From: a virus
IMG/VR virus record: IMGVR_UViG_3300042569_002050
Span: 1 to 64,000 of that record
DNA: 64,000 nucleotides
Strand: one strand, 5' to 3'
Made by a program: the position numbers and the translations under genes. The notes under the pieces are model-generated. The model worked only from the letters and a program-made list of their open reading frames with translations, was not told where the DNA came from and did no database searches. This document shows positions 21,114 to 30,042 of this stretch, in pieces (within the stretch, counting starts at the first letter, position 1; the number at the start of each line of letters is the position of its first letter).

Positions 21114-24100
21114 ATGAGAATACACAACGCGTCAGTTACAGGTTCATTAGAAGTATCAGGTAGTTTTAGACTACCTGTAGTTCCCCAAGACACATCAGGT
21201 TCATTAGACAAATATTTAGTACTTAATGAAAGTACTAAGGAGATATACTATACTTCAAGAGGATCACAGGGTAACCAAGGTCCACAAGGCCCACAAGGCA
21301 TCCAAGGTTTTCAAGGACAAGATGGTTATGTTGGAGCTGATGGAGCTCAAGGTGATCAGGGACGTCAAGGCACTAAGGGTGACCAAGGATTTCAAGGCAT
21401 TCAGGGTACTAAAGGTGATCAAGGCTTTCAAGGCGACCAAGGTTTCCAAGGCGACCAAGGCATTCAAGGAGCCCAAGGTGACCAAGGAATACAAGGCTTC
21501 CAAGGCGATCAGGGATATCAAGGCGATCAAGGCATTCAGGGCGCTAAGGGTGACCAAGGCGATCAAGGTTTCCAAGGTGCTAAAGGTGATCAAGGAAATC
21601 AAGGCCCACAAGGCATTCAAGGCACAGTCGGTGCACAAGGTTCTACAGGACCTCAAGGTGCTAAAGGCGACCAAGGTTATCAAGGCATAACAGGCCAAGG
21701 ATTCACAATCTATCAAACATACAACTCAGTAGCTGCATTATTAGCAGACAATACTTGCCCCGAAGGTCAATTCGGATTAGTAGGAGGCTCACTTTCACAA
21801 TCAGATCCTGACTATGGTAAATTGTATTTACGTAGTGGAGGAACTTGGTCATTTACAACAGATATGTCTGTTCAAGGTATCCAAGGTTCTACAGGTGCTC
21901 AAGGTAGTACTGGTGCACAAGGTGCAACTGGTTCTCAAGGAAATCAAGGCGATCAAGGCCCTAGAGGCTTTCAAGGCGATCAGGGAGTTAGGGGTTTCCA
22001 AGGTTTCCAAGGTGATCAAGGAAGACAAGGCGCTCAAGGCGATCAAGGACGTCAAGGTTCTCAAGGTGATAAAGGATCTCAAGGTTTTCAAGGCGATAGA
22101 GGCTTTCAAGGCTTCAAAGGCGATCAAGGCGACAGAGGATTCAAAGGAGACCAAGGTGACAGAGGTTTCCAAGGCTTTAAAGGCGACCAAGGCACAGCTG
22201 GTACAAACGGAACTAATGGTACTAATGGAGCTCAAGGAGCGACAGGCTTACAAGGCACAGCTGGTACAAACGGAACTAATGGTTCAAATGGAGCCCAAGG
22301 TGCAACGGGTGCACAAGGCGCTACTGGTGCACAAGGTAGTACTGGTGCTGCTTCATCAGTAGCAGGTCCTCAAGGTAATACTGGTGCACAAGGTGCAGCA
22401 GGTCCAAATGTTTATGTTGATACATTAGCTACTGTTACTGCTAGAGGGGCTAGTACATCTACAGCTGTTACATTTAGTACAAGTGCTACAATAGGTCGTG
22501 CATTAATAGATTTTGATGGTACTGATACTTGGTTTAGAATGCAATCTGGTAACAGAATGCGTATTACTACTACAGGTGGTACAGATTTTATTATTCCCAA
22601 TACTGGGAATATGACATATAATGGTAATATAGTATTACACGCAGGTAACTATTCATCATACGCATTGCCTCTTTCTGGTGGTATAGTAACGGGTGCTGTT
22701 ACAATAAATGGAGGTGCAGCTTATCCTCTTGCTGTATCTTCTAATCAGAGATATCAATTGCAAGTAAGAAATACTTCTAATAGCATTAACTCTGGATATG
22801 GGTGGTGGTGGTTTATGGACACCAATTTTAATATGGGATTCCATGCAGATGGTGCAGCAGATAGATTTACATTAACAAGGGATGGTAATTTATCTGTAAG
22901 TGGAACAGTTAGTGGTTCTAACTTATCAGGAACTAATACAGGAGATCAAACAAATATTAGTGGTAATGCCGTTACAACTTCACAAAGAAGCTTTGATTAT
23001 TTGTATGCATCCTCTTATTTAGAATCTGGAGGGGCTGTATATGGAACAATATTCTATGACAACAATGATAGAGCATATTACTTAAACCCAGCAGGAGGTT
23101 CTCGTTTAAGAAACCTTTATGTTGGAGATAGTGGTGATGATTGGTCAGATCCAGGAGGATGGGGAACACAAATTAGATTTAGTAATGGTCCTCACGTTAA
23201 ATTTGTATTACATGCTAGAACACCTGGTATAGAAGCAGGTATGTATGTGCATACTCCTAGTTCAGTATACATAGGTAGTTACACTAGCCATAGTGTAAGT
23301 ATGATGTATGCTGGAAATAGAAAAATGCTTATAGAAGATGGACGAATTTATACTGATGTTTACTTAGAAGCCGCAGGTTCATTACGTGCTCCTATTTTTT
23401 ATGATTCTCAAGACACAGGATATTATGCAGATCCTAATGGCACATCTGTATTACATACAGTTAGATTTGGCACTTCAACAAACAGTGGAAGATTTACTGG
23501 AGACGGTACATGGGGTGTAAGATTTTATACGGACTCCGGTTATATTTGGTTTGGACCAGCTAATAGCGGTCATGCTCATATATACACTGATAGATCAAAT
23601 TTTTATTTTAATGCTCAATTAACAGTTAATGGTGGAAGCCAGATTAACACAAGTGATATTCGTGCTAATATATTTTATGATCAACAAGATACAGGATATT
23701 ATGTAGACCCAAATAGTACTTCTAGAGTATACCACATACATGCTGATTATTTAAGTGTTGGTCAGGCTATTAATACTAACTACCGCATTATTACAAACGG
23801 TGATTACTATGCTAATGGTGGTGGTAACTTTTGGGCAGAAGGTAGATTTAAGCAATATAGAGGTTCTGGTACTTGGCATGATGTAATTGACTCTGGCAAT
23901 ATAGGATCTCAATCTGTATCAAATGCAGATACAGTAGATAGTTTACACGCATCTTCTTTTTCAAGAAAAGACACAAGCGGTCAATATCTTAGAGCTTATT
24001 ATGAATATGGTAGTTATTTAACTTCTGAAACTCCTGTTAATTTAGTAGATCAAGGTTTAGCAGGTGGAGGATTAAGAGTTGATTTTATGCACCCTAGTTA

Positions 24101-25484
24101 TACAGGTAGTGGTGGTTGGAATCATGTTATTACATGGTCTGGTTACAATGGTTATAATATGTATCAACTTGGTGGACATTATGATGGTGGAACTGGAACA
24201 AATCTTTGGGTTAGGTCTGAAGCAAACCATGGTAGAACTTCATGGACTTCTTGGAGAAGATTATTAAACACAGCGTCAGATCCAAATGCTGCAAATATGA
24301 ACCAAGATGTCAGAACTGATAGTGGCCCAACATTTGCAAACGTATATAATAATGGTTGGTTTAGAAATCAGAATTCTAATACAGGTTTATATAACACAGC
24401 CCTTGATACTCACATTTATGGATCAACTACCGGAGAATGGAATTTTGCTACATCTAATAATTCTTGGATACAACTTAATATGAGACCTGGTGGTTTTGGT
24501 AGTGCTGTTAGAGGATGCTTTTATGCAGATACAGGTAACAACGTTGGGATATTAAATAATGCTGGTTCTTGGGGTATTAGATTAGATTCATCTAGACATT
24601 CATACATGTACGGTAATCTAACTGTAGGATTAGGTACAAATGCGTCCTCAATTTATATGACTGATAGTGATGAAGGTACTAGAGAACTTCATTGTAACTC
24701 AAATCGAATTGGTTTCTTAAATCAATCAAGTAGTTGGGGATCCTGGTGTGATGATTCTGGTAACTGGTTAACAGCTAATGGAATGTATGCTGGAACATTT
24801 TATGATTATAATGATAATGCTAAATACTTACATAGAAATACAAGCTCATATACCGCTTGGTATATGGGTGGTAGTAATAATGGATATTCTGGTTGGAGAG
24901 TAGATGGTGGTATGTGTCTAATGATGCATACAAATGGTGCGTCTGGGCCTACAGGATTTTGGTTAAATAACTGGTCAATACTTACATATGTAGATGCTGC
25001 TCAATACCTATACAATAACGGTAATGAAAAATTTAGAACAGCTAGTGATGGTGTAGTTATAACAGGTACTTTATATGCAACAGGTGATGTTATTGCCTAT
25101 TACTCAGATGCTAGACTTAAGAAAGATATTATTACAATTGATAATGCAATAAATAAAATTAAACAACTTAGAGGTGTTACTTATACATGGAATGATGAAA
25201 AAGTAAACATTGTAAAAGAAAGAGCAGGTACTAAAGATATTGGTCTTATTGCACAAGAAGTTGAAGCTGTAGAACCTTTATTTATTACTGAGTATCAATC
25301 ACAATTAAATACTCCGAGTAATGACCCAGATGAAGCTAAAGATTTTATACCAGAAATGTCTGAAACATACAAGACTATTAAGTATGAAAAACTTGTAGCT
25401 TTGTTAGTAGAGGGTATGAAAGAACAACAACAACAAATCGAAGATCTAAAAAATCAAATAAATTATCTAGTAGATAACAAATAA
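21114..25484 (+). CDS. Collagen-like tail fibre with Peptidase_S74 chaperone
   Basis: A 1456-residue fibre. The N-terminus (MRIHNASVTGSLEVSGSFRL) differs from the other fibres. Then come a Gly-X-Y tract (~58-200), the IYQTYNSVAALLADNTCP module (~201-257) shared with the 13210 gene, a second Gly-X-Y tract (~258-440) ending in AGTNGTNG repeats, and a beta-rich region with several IFYDxxDTGYYxDPN repeats (a unit also in the 7179 gene). A C-terminal S74 domain (~1326-1456: YYSDARLKKDI, IGLIAQEVEAVEP) ends in a coiled coil. It is the last fibre before the hydroxylase/glycosyltransferase cassette. Confidence 0.9.
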   Translation: MRIHNASVTGSLEVSGSFRLPVVPQDTSGSLDKYLVLNESTKEIYYTSRGSQGNQGPQGPQGIQGFQGQDGYVGADGAQGDQGRQGTKGDQGFQGIQGTKGDQGFQGDQGFQGDQGIQGAQGDQGIQGFQGDQGYQGDQGIQGAKGDQGDQGFQGAKGDQGNQGPQGIQGTVGAQGSTGPQGAKGDQGYQGITGQGFTIYQTYNSVAALLADNTCPEGQFGLVGGSLSQSDPDYGKLYLRSGGTWSFTTDMSVQGIQGSTGAQGSTGAQGATGSQGNQGDQGPRGFQGDQGVRGFQGFQGDQGRQGAQGDQGRQGSQGDKGSQGFQGDRGFQGFKGDQGDRGFKGDQGDRGFQGFKGDQGTAGTNGTNGTNGAQGATGLQGTAGTNGTNGSNGAQGATGAQGATGAQGSTGAASSVAGPQGNTGAQGAAGPNVYVDTLATVTARGASTSTAVTFSTSATIGRALIDFDGTDTWFRMQSGNRMRITTTGGTDFIIPNTGNMTYNGNIVLHAGNYSSYALPLSGGIVTGAVTINGGAAYPLAVSSNQRYQLQVRNTSNSINSGYGWWWFMDTNFNMGFHADGAADRFTLTRDGNLSVSGTVSGSNLSGTNTGDQTNISGNAVTTSQRSFDYLYASSYLESGGAVYGTIFYDNNDRAYYLNPAGGSRLRNLYVGDSGDDWSDPGGWGTQIRFSNGPHVKFVLHARTPGIEAGMYVHTPSSVYIGSYTSHSVSMMYAGNRKMLIEDGRIYTDVYLEAAGSLRAPIFYDSQDTGYYADPNGTSVLHTVRFGTSTNSGRFTGDGTWGVRFYTDSGYIWFGPANSGHAHIYTDRSNFYFNAQLTVNGGSQINTSDIRANIFYDQQDTGYYVDPNSTSRVYHIHADYLSVGQAINTNYRIITNGDYYANGGGNFWAEGRFKQYRGSGTWHDVIDSGNIGSQSVSNADTVDSLHASSFSRKDTSGQYLRAYYEYGSYLTSETPVNLVDQGLAGGGLRVDFMHPSYTGSGGWNHVITWSGYNGYNMYQLGGHYDGGTGTNLWVRSEANHGRTSWTSWRRLLNTASDPNAANMNQDVRTDSGPTFANVYNNGWFRNQNSNTGLYNTALDTHIYGSTTGEWNFATSNNSWIQLNMRPGGFGSAVRGCFYADTGNNVGILNNAGSWGIRLDSSRHSYMYGNLTVGLGTNASSIYMTDSDEGTRELHCNSNRIGFLNQSSSWGSWCDDSGNWLTANGMYAGTFYDYNDNAKYLHRNTSSYTAWYMGGSNNGYSGWRVDGGMCLMMHTNGASGPTGFWLNNWSILTYVDAAQYLYNNGNEKFRTASDGVVITGTLYATGDVIAYYSDARLKKDIITIDNAINKIKQLRGVTYTWNDEKVNIVKERAGTKDIGLIAQEVEAVEPLFITEYQSQLNTPSNDPDEAKDFIPEMSETYKTIKYEKLVALLVEGMKEQQQQIEDLKNQINYLVDNK

Positions 25485-25534
25485 GTTTGGATATCAAATA
25501 GTTTCATCGTACATTCCATAAAATAATTACTTTT

Positions 25535-26470
25535 ATGGCCGATCATATTAATCATTTAACCAACGTTGGTGGTGTATTGTGGTACATTGATAAAGTTATC
25601 ATTAATAACGATGTTTGTACCATTAGTGGGTGGGTGTCTCACCCAATACAACCTATTAAAGCATTTCTAATTGGTGAGGAAATTATTTCTCCTGGATTTG
25701 AATCAAGACCAGATGTGAAGGAATTTTATCCTCAAATTCCAACAGAAGAAATTGGATTTAAAATCCTTCTTACAAAACAGGAATTAAACAAACCTGTTAG
25801 TCTTATCTTACAAGACAACTCTGTTGTAAATAACATAGACATATTTGAAAAATGGGTAGTTTACCATTCAGGGTTTGACCCTGTATCTAAAAAAGGTATT
25901 GTAGTAGTAGATAATTTCTACAGTGATCCTGATTGGGTTAGAAACTATGCTATGAACAATCTAGAATTTAAAGAATCAGGTTATCATAAAGGAAAACGTA
26001 GTTACGACAGATTTATCTTAAATGGTACTAAAGAAAAATTTGAAGAAATTTTAGGTAAAAAGATTACAAATTGGAACTACGAATCATACGCAAATGGTGT
26101 TTTTCAATATTGTACTTCTCAAGATCCAATCGTTTATCACGTTGATTCTCAAACATATGCAGCAATGGTGTATTTAACACCAGATGCCCCACTTCAAACA
26201 GGTACAGCTACATATAAAAGCAAAATAACAGGTGCTACTAGGTTTGATGAAACAAGAGGTGATGATTATTTTAATACCTTTAAAGGGTTGAGTAATAATA
26301 TGAATTTTTATGACTCAACAACATATGAAGTAGTAGATACTGTTGCAAACGTTTATAATAGATTGGTTATGTTTGATTCAAAAACAATCCACGCAGCAAC
26401 AGGTTATTTTGGAGATGCAATCGAAAATGCAAGATTCTTTCACCTATTTTTCTTTGACGTAGAATGGTAA
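25535..26470 (+). CDS. 2-oxoglutarate/Fe(II) oxygenase-like protein with N-terminal beta domain
   Basis: A 311-residue protein. Residues ~10-100 form a beta domain of the type that accompanies glycosyltransferases (SGWVSHP, GFESRPDVKEFYP, IGFKILL). The rest is a double-stranded beta-helix oxygenase-like domain resembling the DUF6445 family: HVDSQTYAAMVYLTPDAP supplies the HxD iron ligands (His202, Asp204), and FDSKTIHAATGYFGD the distal His286, with Arg300 in place to bind 2-oxoglutarate. The substrate is unknown. It overlaps the glycosyltransferase start by 7 bases and lies between collagen-like fibre genes, so hydroxylation of fibre side chains is a reasonable inference. Confidence 0.75.
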   Translation: MADHINHLTNVGGVLWYIDKVIINNDVCTISGWVSHPIQPIKAFLIGEEIISPGFESRPDVKEFYPQIPTEEIGFKILLTKQELNKPVSLILQDNSVVNNIDIFEKWVVYHSGFDPVSKKGIVVVDNFYSDPDWVRNYAMNNLEFKESGYHKGKRSYDRFILNGTKEKFEEILGKKITNWNYESYANGVFQYCTSQDPIVYHVDSQTYAAMVYLTPDAPLQTGTATYKSKITGATRFDETRGDDYFNTFKGLSNNMNFYDSTTYEVVDTVANVYNRLVMFDSKTIHAATGYFGDAIENARFFHLFFFDVEW

Positions 26471-28284
26471 CATTACATATATTAACGCGTTGTACGCGTC
26501 AGCAAAACTTATTGACAATAAAAAAATCGGTATTTCCAAGTCCGATAAATGTAGTTTGGCATATTATCTTTGATACAACAACATTAAAAGACATTGATGC
26601 TGAAATGTTGAATGAGTTACAAAGCCCAAATACTAGATTTCACTTTATAAAAGGAGATGGATCTGATTATTTGTATCCTCAATTAAGTGATATTATTGAT
26701 AAATTACATAAAGATGTTTATGTTGTTATATTAGATGATGATAATATTATTCATCCTGATTTTTATGATACTATCAAATCAGAAATTGAATCTAATCCTG
26801 ATAAAGATGCTTTTATTTATGAGCAATTTGTTAATAAGAAAGATTTTACAGGCCTAGATGTTAGAAAAGTAGGACCTGAACATATGAAATTAAGACACAT
26901 AGACTCAGCTCAATATGTTATTAAACAAAGTTTATATACACAAGGTAGATATGAAGGTGGATATTGTGGAGATGGTGTGTTTATTGAAAATCTATACAAA
27001 CAATTCTCAGATAAATTTCATTTTATTCATTCAGAACTTTGTTACTATAATTACTTAACAAAAGAGAAAAAAGCAAGAGTACCTAAAGTACTTTATGTAG
27101 GTGGTACATCAAAATTAGAAAGCACTAAACATTTGGGGTATGAAGACATAAGTTTAGATGTATTAAATGTTTTAAATGATTATAATATAGAAGAATTATT
27201 AACATCTTTCAAACCAGATTCAATTATCACTGTTGGAAAACATTTTTCAGAATTTGCTAATTTAACTAATCAACCTTTAGAAGTAAGAAAAAGATGGTTG
27301 AATGTTGAAAAAGATGATACTGAAAATGGAGATATAGCTTACAATGTAGCTATGAATCAAATGTTAACAGCATCAAATGAACATTTAGTGTCATATTTTA
27401 CTCCAATATATAATACTGGAAATAAATTATGGAATACTTATCGTTCACTGCTTGAACAAACTTATCAAGATTGGGAGTGGGTAATGGTTAACGATTCATC
27501 TGATGGTGGTAAAACACTTAAAATAGCAGAAGAAATTGCTAAACGAGATCCAAGAGTAAAAGTATATGATTTTAGAGAAAAAACAGGAGGGATTATTGGA
27601 GAATCAAAATACAGAGCCGCTTGTTTAACAAGAGGATTCTTATTAGCAGAATTAGATCATGATGATTTATTAACAGACAATTGTACAATGGATCTAATTA
27701 ATGCTTCAAAAGCACACCCAGATGCTGGTTTCTTCTTTAATGATAGTGTAGAAATAGATGAAAATTGGGAATCATTAACATATGATGATGGATTTGCTTT
27801 TGGGTATGGTAAATATAGAAAAGAAAAATATAGAGGATTTGAATGGGATGTTGTAATTACACAAAACATTAATCCTAAAACAATCAGACATATTGTTGGT
27901 GTTCCAAACCACGTTCGTGCTTGGAGAAGAGATACATATTTTGCTGTTGGTGGACATAATAGAGATTTAGCGATTGCTGATGATTATGAATTAATAGTTA
28001 GAACATTTTTACACACCAAAATTTGTAAAATAAATAAAATTGGTTACATCCAATTTATCTATAACAACCATACAGGTCAAAATACCCATGATTTATCTCG
28101 TGCAGATATTCAACGTAGAGTAAGAACGATCATGTACCATTATAATGAAAGAATAGCTAAACGTTTTGAAGAATTAGGAAAAGAAGATTGGGCTTACAAA
28201 GAAAATCCATCACATCCACTATGGGTTGAAAGTAGATTTGGTGAAGATGAAGGATATGTAAATTATATTTATAACCCACAATAA
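26464..28284 (+). CDS. Two-domain glycosyltransferase (C-terminal GT2-type)
   Basis: A 606-residue protein with two glycosyltransferase-like parts. Residues ~1-200 are GT-A-like with an acidic nucleotide-sugar/metal motif VVILDDDN (Asp91-93). A middle segment (~210-300) is Rossmann-like (KVLYVGG, PDSIITVGKHF). Residues ~305-520 are a classic GT2 domain: YFTPIYNTGNKLWNTYRSLL, WVMVNDSSDGG, then a DxD-like LAELDHDDLL at ~394-402. There is no membrane segment, so it should act on cytoplasmic acceptors. Flanked by three oxygenases and collagen-like fibres, it is a candidate for glycosylating hydroxylated fibre residues. Glycosylation of another virion protein or of nucleotides is the main alternative. 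Confidence 0.85.
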   Translation: MVTLHILTRCTRQQNLLTIKKSVFPSPINVVWHIIFDTTTLKDIDAEMLNELQSPNTRFHFIKGDGSDYLYPQLSDIIDKLHKDVYVVILDDDNIIHPDFYDTIKSEIESNPDKDAFIYEQFVNKKDFTGLDVRKVGPEHMKLRHIDSAQYVIKQSLYTQGRYEGGYCGDGVFIENLYKQFSDKFHFIHSELCYYNYLTKEKKARVPKVLYVGGTSKLESTKHLGYEDISLDVLNVLNDYNIEELLTSFKPDSIITVGKHFSEFANLTNQPLEVRKRWLNVEKDDTENGDIAYNVAMNQMLTASNEHLVSYFTPIYNTGNKLWNTYRSLLEQTYQDWEWVMVNDSSDGGKTLKIAEEIAKRDPRVKVYDFREKTGGIIGESKYRAACLTRGFLLAELDHDDLLTDNCTMDLINASKAHPDAGFFFNDSVEIDENWESLTYDDGFAFGYGKYRKEKYRGFEWDVVITQNINPKTIRHIVGVPNHVRAWRRDTYFAVGGHNRDLAIADDYELIVRTFLHTKICKINKIGYIQFIYNNHTGQNTHDLSRADIQRRVRTIMYHYNERIAKRFEELGKEDWAYKENPSHPLWVESRFGEDEGYVNYIYNPQ

Positions 28285-28291
28285 TAATAAA

Positions 28292-28864
28292 ATGATAACA
28301 GTATTTGATGATTTTATAACAGATCAAACATTATTAGATGAGATTGCAAATGATACCACTTTCTTTCAAGATCCTGGTGTGTATTATTATTGGAAAGGGT
28401 GGTGGAATGATGAAGTAAACACTGTTAAAAAGAAGTTAATAGAATATATTTGGCGAAATAATTGCCCACTTAATAAACTATATACAATTGATGGATTTGA
28501 ATATTGGACAGGTGTTCAAGAAGCAGATCCTAATGGGAGATTTAGAAATTATCTAGAAATGCATTATGATGATGATGTTGCATATAGAAAAGCTACAGGA
28601 GATAGAATGACACCTACAATTGGGTGTGTTTATTACCCAATAGGATCAGAATTTACTGGAGGTGCATTAAATGTTTATACTGATGGTGAATCTAACTCTC
28701 CTGATATTATATTGTGTAGGCCAAATCGTTTAATTATTTTCGATGCTGGAAAAGTGCCTCATAGAGTTGATACTGTTTTAACAGGAACTAGAAGAGCAAT
28801 TGCTATAAATTTATGGGCTGAAGAGCCATACTCAAGTAAAATGAATATTTTCGAAACAGAATAA
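28292..28864 (+). CDS. 2-oxoglutarate/Fe(II)-dependent oxygenase
   Basis: A 190-residue protein with the prolyl-4-hydroxylase-type fold signature. MHYDDD supplies the HxD pair (His91, Asp93), FTGGALNVY is the mid strand, and PNRLIIFDAGKVPHRV gives the distal His157. TGTRRAIAINLW supplies Arg167, the expected 2-oxoglutarate-binding residue ten positions after the distal His. The core is complete and of usual length for the compact phage and bacterial members. It starts seven bases after the glycosyltransferase stop, so it is probably co-transcribed. Hydroxylation of the collagen-like fibres is inferred from context. Confidence 0.85.
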   Translation: MITVFDDFITDQTLLDEIANDTTFFQDPGVYYYWKGWWNDEVNTVKKKLIEYIWRNNCPLNKLYTIDGFEYWTGVQEADPNGRFRNYLEMHYDDDVAYRKATGDRMTPTIGCVYYPIGSEFTGGALNVYTDGESNSPDIILCRPNRLIIFDAGKVPHRVDTVLTGTRRAIAINLWAEEPYSSKMNIFETE

Positions 28865-28873
28865 AATATAAAA

Positions 28874-29464
28874 ATGGTACAAACAGGCTATTTATTTTCT
28901 AAAAAACACGTTGATCTTCAAAATTATTATTATTTTGATAAAGGTTTTAATAATGAAGAACTAGACAAAATTTACAATGATGTCGCTGAAATTGATTTTG
29001 TTCAAGCTACTACAATTGGTGGTGATAATAAAGAAGCTCGCTCATCATCTATTAAATGGATTCCACAAAATATGAAATGGAATTGGTTATACGGTAAATT
29101 AATGGATATGGCTGCTGAAGCTAACAAATCTCTATGGGATTTTGATTTACACTCAGCCCCAGAACAAATACAATACACTGAATACTACGCTTCAGAAGGA
29201 GGACATTACATCTGGCATCAAGACATTGGGCCTGGGATATTATCGCTCCGTAAAGTGTCTATTACGGTCCAACTATCTGATTCTAATGATTATGAAGGTG
29301 GAGATTTAGATATTTGGCAAGGAGGTAAAGGACATATCACAGCTCCTCGCGGCAGAGGCACAGTAGTTATATTTCCTTCATATATGATGCACCGCGTTTC
29401 ACCAGTAACTGTAGGAACTCGTAGATCTTTTGTATTATGGCTTGGGGGAGAACATTATCGCTAA
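28874..29464 (+). CDS. PKHD-type 2-oxoglutarate/Fe(II) hydroxylase
   Basis: A 196-residue protein of the PKHD (prolyl/lysyl-type hydroxylase) group. The iron ligands are clear: WHQD (His115, Asp117), and MMHRVSPVTVGTRRSFVLWL with distal His173 and Arg183 for 2-oxoglutarate. YEGGDLDIW and GTVVIFPS are the flanking strands. It is the third oxygenase in the cassette and follows the second by nine bases. It could act on Lys or Pro of fibre Gly-X-Y repeats; free amino acids or nucleobases cannot be excluded. An ATATTTAT element overlaps its stop, separating it from the next gene. Confidence 0.88.
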   Translation: MVQTGYLFSKKHVDLQNYYYFDKGFNNEELDKIYNDVAEIDFVQATTIGGDNKEARSSSIKWIPQNMKWNWLYGKLMDMAAEANKSLWDFDLHSAPEQIQYTEYYASEGGHYIWHQDIGPGILSLRKVSITVQLSDSNDYEGGDLDIWQGGKGHITAPRGRGTVVIFPSYMMHRVSPVTVGTRRSFVLWLGGEHYR

Positions 29465-29472
29465 TATTTATT
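29463..29472 (+). promoter_or_regulatory. ATATTTAT-type element, putative late promoter
   Basis: AATATTTATT overlapping the stop of the hydroxylase gene, 23 bases upstream of the ATG at 29496. Confidence 0.5.
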
Positions 29473-29495
29473 CACGTAAAAACAACTATACAACA

Positions 29496-29960
29496 ATGGC
29501 AATTAGAATTACAACTCAAATTGGTACTGATTTAGGTATCACAAGCGAAGCATACCTTCGTATTACAAATTACCAAATTCAGAAAGGTGGATTTGCTAAT
29601 TTTCAAACTCAATTATTTTTAGACGCAGAATCAGCAACATCAGCATCTAATTTGTACCCAGGTCCTGGAGGAATGGGAACAATAGCTCGTAACCAACAAA
29701 TTGGTGATAACTTATATGTTGATTTAAGAGTTCCATCTGAAAGTGTTGTTTACAGAACAGTAAATGTACCTTCTCAAAGTGTAGATGCATCAGGAAGTGT
29801 TACTTTTACTAACGTAGAAACTACAGTTTCTGAAAGCGTTACTGTAATGGTTCCAGATTTTACTGAAGTAGAAGAAGCAAATATCTTTGAATTTGGTTAT
29901 GCTAAATTAAAAGAAAAAGTTGCTGAAGTATTCGGTACTGGTAGCTACGAAGACTGTTAA
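29496..29960 (+). CDS. Conserved virion-region protein of unknown function
   Basis: A 154-residue protein from the ATG at 29496; the frame is open further upstream but that part overlaps the hydroxylase gene and the promoter-like element. It is acidic and beta-rich with no recognisable catalytic motif (MAIRITTQIGTDLGITSEAYLRI at the start, VPDFTEVEEANIFEFGYAKLKEKV near the end). It sits between the modification cassette and another collagen-like fibre and is followed by a strong terminator, so it forms its own transcription unit. A small structural or decoration protein is plausible but unproven. Confidence 0.6.
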   Translation: MAIRITTQIGTDLGITSEAYLRITNYQIQKGGFANFQTQLFLDAESATSASNLYPGPGGMGTIARNQQIGDNLYVDLRVPSESVVYRTVNVPSQSVDASGSVTFTNVETTVSESVTVMVPDFTEVEEANIFEFGYAKLKEKVAEVFGTGSYEDC

Positions 29961-29985
29961 TTAAAATATTAATATATATTTTTAG

Positions 29986-30010
29986 AAGGGGATGAGCAAT
30001 CATCCCCTTT
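29986..30010 (+). terminator. Rho-independent terminator
   Basis: Perfect 8-bp stem GGGGATGA/TCATCCCC (29988-29995 with 30000-30007), GCAA loop, flanking A/T pairs and a short T-run. The next ATATTTAT element begins directly after it. Confidence 0.85.
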
Positions 30011-30020
30011 CATATTTATA
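30011..30020 (+). promoter_or_regulatory. ATATTTAT-type element, putative late promoter
   Basis: CATATTTATA followed by CGTGACAAAT, 22 bases upstream of the ATG at 30043 and directly behind a terminator. Confidence 0.6.
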
Positions 30021-30042
30021 CGTGACAAATTAAAAAATAATT

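Noticed and set aside
7179-25484. Diversity-generating retroelement acting on fibre genes
   Set aside because: Variable fibre tips suggested it, but no reverse transcriptase or template/variable repeat pair is seen in the window.
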